This document shows, piece by piece, positions 58,261 to 64,000 of a stretch of DNA of 64,000 bases (its first letter is position 1; each line of letters begins with the position of its first letter). Origin of the DNA: Nymphaea colorata (Eukaryota > Streptophyta > Magnoliopsida > Nymphaeales > Nymphaeaceae); contig NC_045144.1 of NCBI RefSeq assembly GCF_008831285.2, positions 13,071,858-13,135,857 of the forward strand. Reading direction: 5' to 3'. Position numbers and translations under genes: made by a program. The notes beneath the pieces were generated by a model. That model was not told where the DNA came from, did no database searches, and worked only from the letters and a program-made list of their open reading frames with translations.

Positions 58261-59328
58261 TTTGGAGGGATCAATGCCATGGCCCAATCCGTGTACAGGT
58301 CTAGCTGCCTGAGCTTATTAAAATATTATTTTCTTTTTAAGATTTCTAACCATGAATTCTAACTTGATGACTTAAAATACCATAATTTTATTCTTTATAA
58401 AATTACCAAAAAATAACGCCACTTAAATATATTCATGAAAAGTTTGATTTTTTTTCCCTGCCCAATTACATTCTTCATAGATCTCAAACCAGTTAAATCA
58501 GAAACAAAAATTAGAACACATATCAACATATTAACATGTCAGCAGGTTTACAAAATACGTAGCGTACAAAAATGTTGGTCAGAAGTGACTAACTTTGCAC
58601 ATTTTATTTGTAGAAACACAAAAAGAGAACGTTTCGTTATTGAATTAAATTAACTCTCAACGTTCTTTATGCAAAATGCCAACTTATTATAATAAGAAAA
58701 TCAAAATTGTTTTATTTTATTTATTCATACAATTCACATTTTTTTAGTTACTTTGGAATGGCCAAGCGTTTCAATTTCAACTTATTTTACCAATAAAAGG
58801 AATGACCAAGTGTTTCATCTTAACATGTTGTATTTTGAAAAGTTCAAAGTTTAAACTGACAATGTCAAAATTTTTAAAAAATAAATGAAACATACTATTT
58901 TCTATTTTTTTGTCACTATTTAGATTCTATACAAATTCCAAATGAGACTGTCACTTCTTACATGCAAAATAAAAATTATTTCAATGCCATCCAACATCTG
59001 ATTTAGATGATTATAAATACATGATTCATTATTGTGGTTTACTTATATATTATTATTTTAGTTGTTCTTTCATCAACTATTCATTATTATGGATATTTTA
59101 CATTTTATAATTTTGATCCTGAAACTTACACCTAAACGCATCAAGGCCTATGCCTCACTTTATCATGGTCTCAATGCTTCGCGTTGTTCCATCCATTTAA
59201 CAACATTGATTATGAGACTCAACTTTTGAGTTTGGAACACCATTTTTCGACAAACAACAAAGCAAACATATTTGTGATTATATAAACAATTATAAGAATA
59301 TGAACAAAGGGCTCAGAAGATATTTCAC
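58261..59328 (-). other. AT-rich intron sequence
   Basis: Very AT-rich, with no recognisable element or gene. It leads to the donor of the 156-bp exon at 59329. Confidence 0.65.
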
Positions 59329-59484
59329 CTGTGAAAAAGTGGGCGTTGAGCAATACGTAGAAAAGAAATGAGTCTGTCTGTCAAACTCATTGCACCACGA
59401 ATACCACCCCAAAGAAGTGCAACTTTTCCAATCGTTCTTAAGAAACCCCCTCTTTGTCCCAAATCTGCTAGGATGGCCACTAAC
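59329..59484 (-). CDS. CPBP-protease fusion gene, exon of 156 bp
   Basis: Too short to stand out as an ORF; found by looking for the block that should follow ..DQDR. Acceptor ACAAGCAG above 59484, donor CACAG/GTGAAAT below 59329, phase 2 in and out. It encodes LVAILADLGQRGG.., ..VALLWGGIRGAMSL.. and ..SFLRIAQRPLFHR, strongly conserved in this family. Without it the 59579 and 35884 exons would also splice in frame, so skipping would remove 52 residues cleanly. Confidence 0.85.
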
Positions 59485-59578
59485 CTGCTTGTATATTACA
59501 ACTCATGAAAGAAATCTTACAAAAAGGACGATATATTCGCATTATAGAGGACGAGTTTTAAGCCATATTCTAGCTGAC

Positions 59579-59790
59579 CTGTCTTGATCTACTCCACCAT
59601 CATCCTTGATAGGTACCATAGGACTAGCCATAGAGATTGCTTTCTCAGCTAGAGTATTTACTATATTGTTCTTGCTTCCATCATGCAGTCTACCCTCAAG
59701 CTTGTTTTCTTCCTTCTCCAGATCCCCTACTGATGATCTTCCAAAAGAAGATGAACCATCAATTCCATGCCTCTGAAGAGGTCTCTGAGC
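59579..59790 (-). CDS. CPBP-protease fusion gene, exon of 212 bp
   Basis: Acceptor CAATCACAG above 59790 and donor GACAG/GTCAGC below 59579. It enters in phase 0 after the 819-codon exon and leaves in phase 2. It encodes AQRPLQRHGIDGSSSFG.. through a glutamate/lysine-rich linker to ..NTLAEKAISMASPMVP and ends GVDQDR with a split arginine codon. The next exon is only 94 bp away. Confidence 0.85.
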
Positions 59791-60438
59791 CTGTGATTGG
59801 AAATAATGTGAATCCAATTCCATTAATGTGTATGAACACACTCACAAACATTTCTACAAACAATTTATTGGTCTGAGAACTTGAGAAAAGAGAGTTGCCA
59901 TAGTGTAGGCTGATCAAATCTGCTCTCTAATGATTAATAACCAGTTAGAAACTCAGTGAACATTATATGAACATGGACAAACACACACTCAGTTTCCCAT
60001 TGCAGATTGTGCATCCTGGAGTACAGTTTCACTAGCCATAAACATGGAAAAGAGTTACCGGTTTTATTTTAGTTATTGATAGAGTCATCCGGAAGATTTG
60101 TTTGCTTGACCAGAACAAAAGTTTAAATGGCTCAAGTAGTTTATGATCATCTAGTCCAGGTATTTGCTGGTTGCAGTTTAGCAAAGTTTTCCAAATAATA
60201 ATGAAAAGAAAATGGACTAGGCATGGTCAGGCATTACTTGCCTAGGTTATGCCATGTCAAAGGAAAGCTGACTTAAAAGAAGCCTGTTAAAAAATCCAAT
60301 CCCACTCGGTCACTTGGATTCAATAAGCCACAAGCTTCACTTTCCCATGGAGTACTAAATACAAATTAGAATACCTCAGCACAACATCTATACAGAAGCT
60401 GAAAAGCAAATCCATTTCCAAAGGATCAATGTGCATAC
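59791..60438 (-). other. Intron of 648 bp
   Basis: Begins GTATGCAC below 60439 and ends ..CAATCACAG above 59790 on the minus strand. No element recognised. Confidence 0.8.
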
Positions 60439-62895
60439 CTGCTTATGTGCTAATATGGCAGTAGCACCTAGGGCAGCTGTAACAGCTCCTACCATTACAC
60501 TTTCACCATCAAGATTTTTGACAACCACTGTCTCATCCACTGAATTATTTGTTTTGTCCTGAAACTTCTCACTAGCTTCATGATCCTGTCCCACATTTGG
60601 ATCCTGCTGTTTACAGTGCTCTGGCTTCTCAATAACAGATTTATAGTCAATGTGGTTGCTTCCTTTATTGTCGTCCCCAGTAGCCACATGAAAAGATTCC
60701 CCGAGGGAGGCTAAGCTGGATCCAACAATAATGCCAATTGGTAAAATACTCTGCAAATGACACGTAGTTTTAGCTGCCGTTGAAATGGCAACCATAATAT
60801 TTTCCCCATTAAGTGTTCCAAGCTTTGCAGGAACAACATCTTTGGGTTGCGTTTTTGAGTTCTGACCTTCTAAAATATCATGTTTTGCTACAAATGAAAC
60901 TACACCAGCAATTAGCTCCATCTCATGCCTAATACCTGACTTCATTGCATCCTTGTCGGGAATTCCAAGCTTCCGAATAACTTCAACTTCAAGAGCATTT
61001 ATTACAATATTTTTAACCATAGTTGCCAAATTATCAACCTGTTTATTACTCAATTTACTTTCTTCTCCACAGTTACTTATATCCGCACAATGTTTTGATG
61101 ATTGACATTCATAAGATGATTCACATTTGTTATTTTCATCTAATATTACATAAGATGGCTCAACAACCTTTTCTACATTGACATCAGGTGCTCCCAGAAA
61201 TTCTTGGATGTTGCCTTGTCTGTCACCTTTAGCTGGGGAACAATCATTTTCCTCTAAATCATCAAAAAGTTTCCATTGGCCTTCATCTGGGAAGTATTCA
61301 AGTAAAAGATCACTAGTGGAAACCAAGTCAAGGGACATGTTCTGCTTTGGTGAAGATAAGGATCTGGAAGGAGTGGACCAACGGATACATGACTCACTAA
61401 ATGGGTTTAAAATTATATGTAGTGGAAATCCCTTTACAATGTCACCATTGCTTTGCTTTTTGATGAAACTTCCATAATTACTAAAGCCGTTATTCAATCT
61501 GTTGCTTTCCTTTTTCTCAGAATAAGTGGTCTCAGTATTGGGCTGATCATCCAGTTCATTGATGCCCACAGTATTATCTTTGACAGACTTACAATTCTCC
61601 TGAAGAGATAAATTAAGACTGCCAGTCACCTCAGATTGGCAGCTTGCACTTTCCAGTTGGCTTGAATTGGGTGTCATATTTACTTCCTGATGTGATTGTA
61701 TAATATCTAAGTCTTCTGCTGACACATCATCACCATTTTCCTTCTGAACACTGCTTGGCTTGTCAATAGAGAGATTCTCAGACTCCTGAATCTCATTTTC
61801 TTTTGTCCTGTCACCACCTTCATTACCATTTCTTTCCAACTGCTCAATTACATTTTCAATGACCCCAAAGACACTGTTAACTGCAATTTGGGTGGAATCA
61901 TCAAAACCAGTCAAGGCCTCTAACGCTTGAGAAACACCACCAACTGAAGGAGGATCAGGAGGGATTAAAACAGATGGAAGTGGATCTTGAGCTTTCTTTG
62001 AAGAAGTTTCCTTATTCCCATTTCCAGAACTCTGTACATATTTGTCAGAATTTTTCTCCACGTCATATGCTTCCTTAGTCAATATATTATCTTTAACTAA
62101 TGAATTATGTTCATCTCTTTCACTTGGACTTAGGTTCTCTAGCTCGGAGTCCTTTTCTGTAACATTATTTTCCTGACTGTCACCTTTTATTACGGTGACA
62201 AATGAATTCCCTTTGTGCATCATGCTGTCAGCCTCCTGACTTCTTCCTGCAGAATTCTTTTCAGTGATTTCTTCTCTGATTATTTCTTTATCACTGTCAC
62301 CATTTGCTGAAGTACAAATAACTTTCTTTTCCAGTAAGTCACTGTCATTTCGCATTGACCCAGAAGGATTTGCTGCCTCAGAGGAAACCATATTATTCCT
62401 TGATGAACCATCAATTTTAGATTTTGAAGACTTAGTCTCATGCAATTGGGAATGGAGAATCTCTGAAGACACTGGCCTCATGCCTGCAGTTCCCTTCCCA
62501 ATAAAGTCGCCATCAACCACCATGGGTGATTCATGATTGAGTGAAAATACAGAAGGATCTGCTTTCAGATCCAGATTGTTTTCTCCTGAACTGTGCATCT
62601 GTAAGGACTTCTCTTCGGTATTGACAAGACTATTTATGCTATCACGAGATTGATTAGCATTCAGTTCTCCATTTTTGCACGAAAACTCTTTAATTCTTCC
62701 TGCAACTTTCGACTTTATTTGTCCTGACAAATTAGGTACCCACTTAAGATTAATGAGGTCTGCAATATTTAATTTTGTTGCTTTTGTTTGGGCTAGCTCA
62801 TAAACAGCAGCAGTTACTTTCCCACGAACATTTTCTGGAACAGCCTCCTGCAAAGCTTTTAGCAATGTCTCCCCTTGTCCTACTGCAGCCAAAAC
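60439..62895 (-). CDS. CPBP-protease fusion gene, large central exon (819 codons)
   Basis: The acceptor CTCTCCAG lies just above 62895 and the donor CAG/GTATGC just below 60439; phase 0 at both ends. The first ~70 residues (VLAAVGQGETLLKAL.., ..NLKWVPNLSGQIKSK) are the conserved start of the region behind the hydrolase domain. Then come about 500 hydrophilic residues rich in Ser, Asn, Glu and Asp, likely disordered. A second conserved block follows: VIRKLGIPDKDAMKSG, then GENIMVAISTAAKTT and a small-residue stretch ending GAVTAALGATAILAHKQ, which may be membrane-associated. There are no stops or frameshifts over 2457 bases, strong evidence of selection. The last 15 codons of the open frame below 60439 read into the intron. 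Confidence 0.88.
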
Positions 62896-63120
62896 CTGGA
62901 GAGAAATTGAAAATTAGTTAAGCCAGGCAAAGTTTAGCTGGAAAAGAAGAATTAAATTCACAGAAAGCATATTTCAAATAATCTTTCATAAACATTTTTC
63001 TTTCATAACAGCGTAGCATGTCTGCTGTTGTTACATTTGTAATGTGCTATCAAGGCATGCCACAGAAGTTCATCATACGATGCATTAAAACCTGCAAATA
63101 AAACTCATGACCCTTGTTGT
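62896..63120 (-). other. Intron upstream of the large exon
   Basis: Starts at the acceptor CTCCAG above 62895. The intron continues past the window, since copia sequence follows and no further exon was found by 64000. Confidence 0.65.
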
Positions 63121-63567
63121 TAACATTAAATGAGCAAGAACGAAGAAGATGGGACAGAAGAGAAGCAAGAGAAGCTAGAGAGGAGAAAAAGAGAAAAAAG
63201 GAAGTCATAGCTTTTGGCTACACCTCCTCGACTAGATTAAAATATCTAATTAGAGTTACGTCTAACCCCTTACATAATTATAAAGAGACCAGTAAATAAA
63301 TAAAAATTCAAAGAACTACCTAATAATAAAGTTCCAAAATACAGAAAACCTCACACCAGCACGTTTTCTCAACACTCTCCTTCAAGCTGGAGCATAGATA
63401 TCTAGTATGCTCAGCTTGCTATAACATTTCATGAAATCTGATATAGGGGGAGCTTCAGTAAATATATTTGCAACTTGATCTTTTGAAGCAACAAAGGTAC
63501 AAAATCAAGTAGTAGACATGTTGTCATCAATAGAGCCTGCACAATCTGCATCAGAATAAGTCTCTAT
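63120..63567 (-). mobile_element. Copia 3' end, minus strand (LTR and end of pol)
   Basis: The LTR lies at about 63120-63374 (minus sense start TGTTGAGAAAACG). The polypurine-like GAAGGAGAG precedes it. The pol end (63375-63490) reads FMKCYSKLSILDIYAPA on the minus strand. RNase H start fragments (SDADCAGSIDD) reach 63567. Confidence 0.65.
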
Positions 63568-64000
63568 CTAGAGTGATAACGGAAGGTTCATTGGAAAGCT
63601 TCCTAATGGTGGTCAGATACTTAAAATCAGCCCCGGGGCAAGGGGTTATGGTTCAAAAAGGAGAACATATTGGCATAAAAGCTTATAGAGATGCTCATTA
63701 TGCAGGGTCTGTAGATGACAAGAAGTCTACTACATGTTTTTTTGTCTTTGTGGGAGACAACCTTATTTCTTGGAGGAGCAAGAAGCATAATATGGTGGCT
63801 CGATCTAGTGTTGAGTCTGAATATAGGGCTATGACTCAAACTGTAGCTGAAATGTCATGGGTCAGATCATTGCTTCTAGATTTGAGCATTTCAATGAATC
63901 TCCCATAAGATGTATTGTGATAATAGAGCAGAAACTTATATCGTAAACAACCCTGTCTTCCATGAGAGGACAAGAAGGTGTTATTAGCACTGTTCATGCC
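63568..64000 (+). pseudogene. Copia RNase H fragment, plus strand, runs off the window
   Basis: Frame 63573-63908: VVRYLKSAPGQGVMVQKG, AYRDAHYAGSVDDKKST, LISWRSKKHNMVARSSVESEYRAMTQT, then a stop. CDNRAETYIVNNP-like sequence follows in another frame to the edge. Related to the C4 lineage. It stands head to head with the minus-strand fragment at 63567. Confidence 0.8.

Larger units (their letters stand above)
11225..62895 (-). other. Gene span: alpha/beta hydrolase-CPBP (CAAX protease) fusion protein, C-terminal 1221 residues
   Basis: Six exons on the minus strand: 62895-60439, 59790-59579, 59484-59329, 35884-35650, 12578-12265, 11516-11225. All visible junctions are GT-AG and the phases agree (0,2,2,0,2), giving 3666 coding bases with a single stop. 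By recalled similarity the product is the large plant protein with an EMB8-like alpha/beta hydrolase in front and a Rce1/CPBP-type membrane protease behind (Arabidopsis At2g03140 type, predicted plastid). The hydrolase exons lie beyond the right edge. Introns are 648, 94, 23444, 23071 and 748 bp; the two giant ones are filled with transposons. Intact frame and splice sites suggest a working gene. The substrate is unknown. Confidence 0.85.

Noticed and set aside
60388-60438. Last 15 codons of the 834-codon frame as protein
   Set aside because: A good donor (CAG/GTATGC) at 60438 and an in-phase downstream exon show this part is intron.

Overview
This is nuclear DNA of a seed plant, almost certainly a flowering plant with a large, retrotransposon-rich genome. 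The signs are abundant Ty1/copia elements with tRNA-iMet primer sites, chromovirus-type Ty3/gypsy LTR ends, a plant hAT transposon, a fragment of the plant-specific RNA polymerase V/IV largest subunit, and a spread-out plant gene with canonical GT-AG introns. I cannot name the species.

The only host gene that looks functional lies on the minus strand and spans at least 11225-62895; its 5' end is beyond the right edge. Six exons (62895-60439, 59790-59579, 59484-59329, 35884-35650, 12578-12265, 11516-11225) join in one frame (phases 0,2,2,0,2) into 1221 residues. They match the long plant protein that combines an EMB8-like alpha/beta hydrolase (upstream, not in the window) with a C-terminal CAAX/CPBP membrane protease domain (Arabidopsis At2g03140 type). 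Two introns of about 23.1 and 23.4 kb make up 90% of the span and are packed with nested mobile elements.

Layout. 1-10.2 kb (downstream of the gene): remnants of a repeat family called R1 here (a GA/CT-rich, gypsy-LTR-like sequence), an AT-rich simple repeat, and a decayed copia element (5292-9545). 10.2-12.6 kb: gene 3' flank and last two exons. 12.7-34.9 kb (first giant intron): a copia element with matching LTRs and target duplication (13105-31967), split by a 15.6 kb mosaic. The mosaic holds an R1 copy carrying two hAT elements (14730-18154 and 19309-20334), several truncated copia elements, and a captured Pol V/IV-subunit fragment (about 25291-26320). An older copia remnant and an R1 fragment follow. 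35.9-59.3 kb (second giant intron): copia and R1 pieces, then an R1 copy interrupted by a copia element (41105-46536) and by a second one (47262-57710), which itself holds a young copia insertion (49664-55000). A broken receptor-kinase fragment follows. 59.3-62.9 kb: the remaining exons. 62.9-64 kb: another intron with two copia fragments head to head.

Boundaries given for truncated copies are approximate. LTR boundaries with TG..CA ends, primer site and target duplication are exact to within a base or two by hand count.
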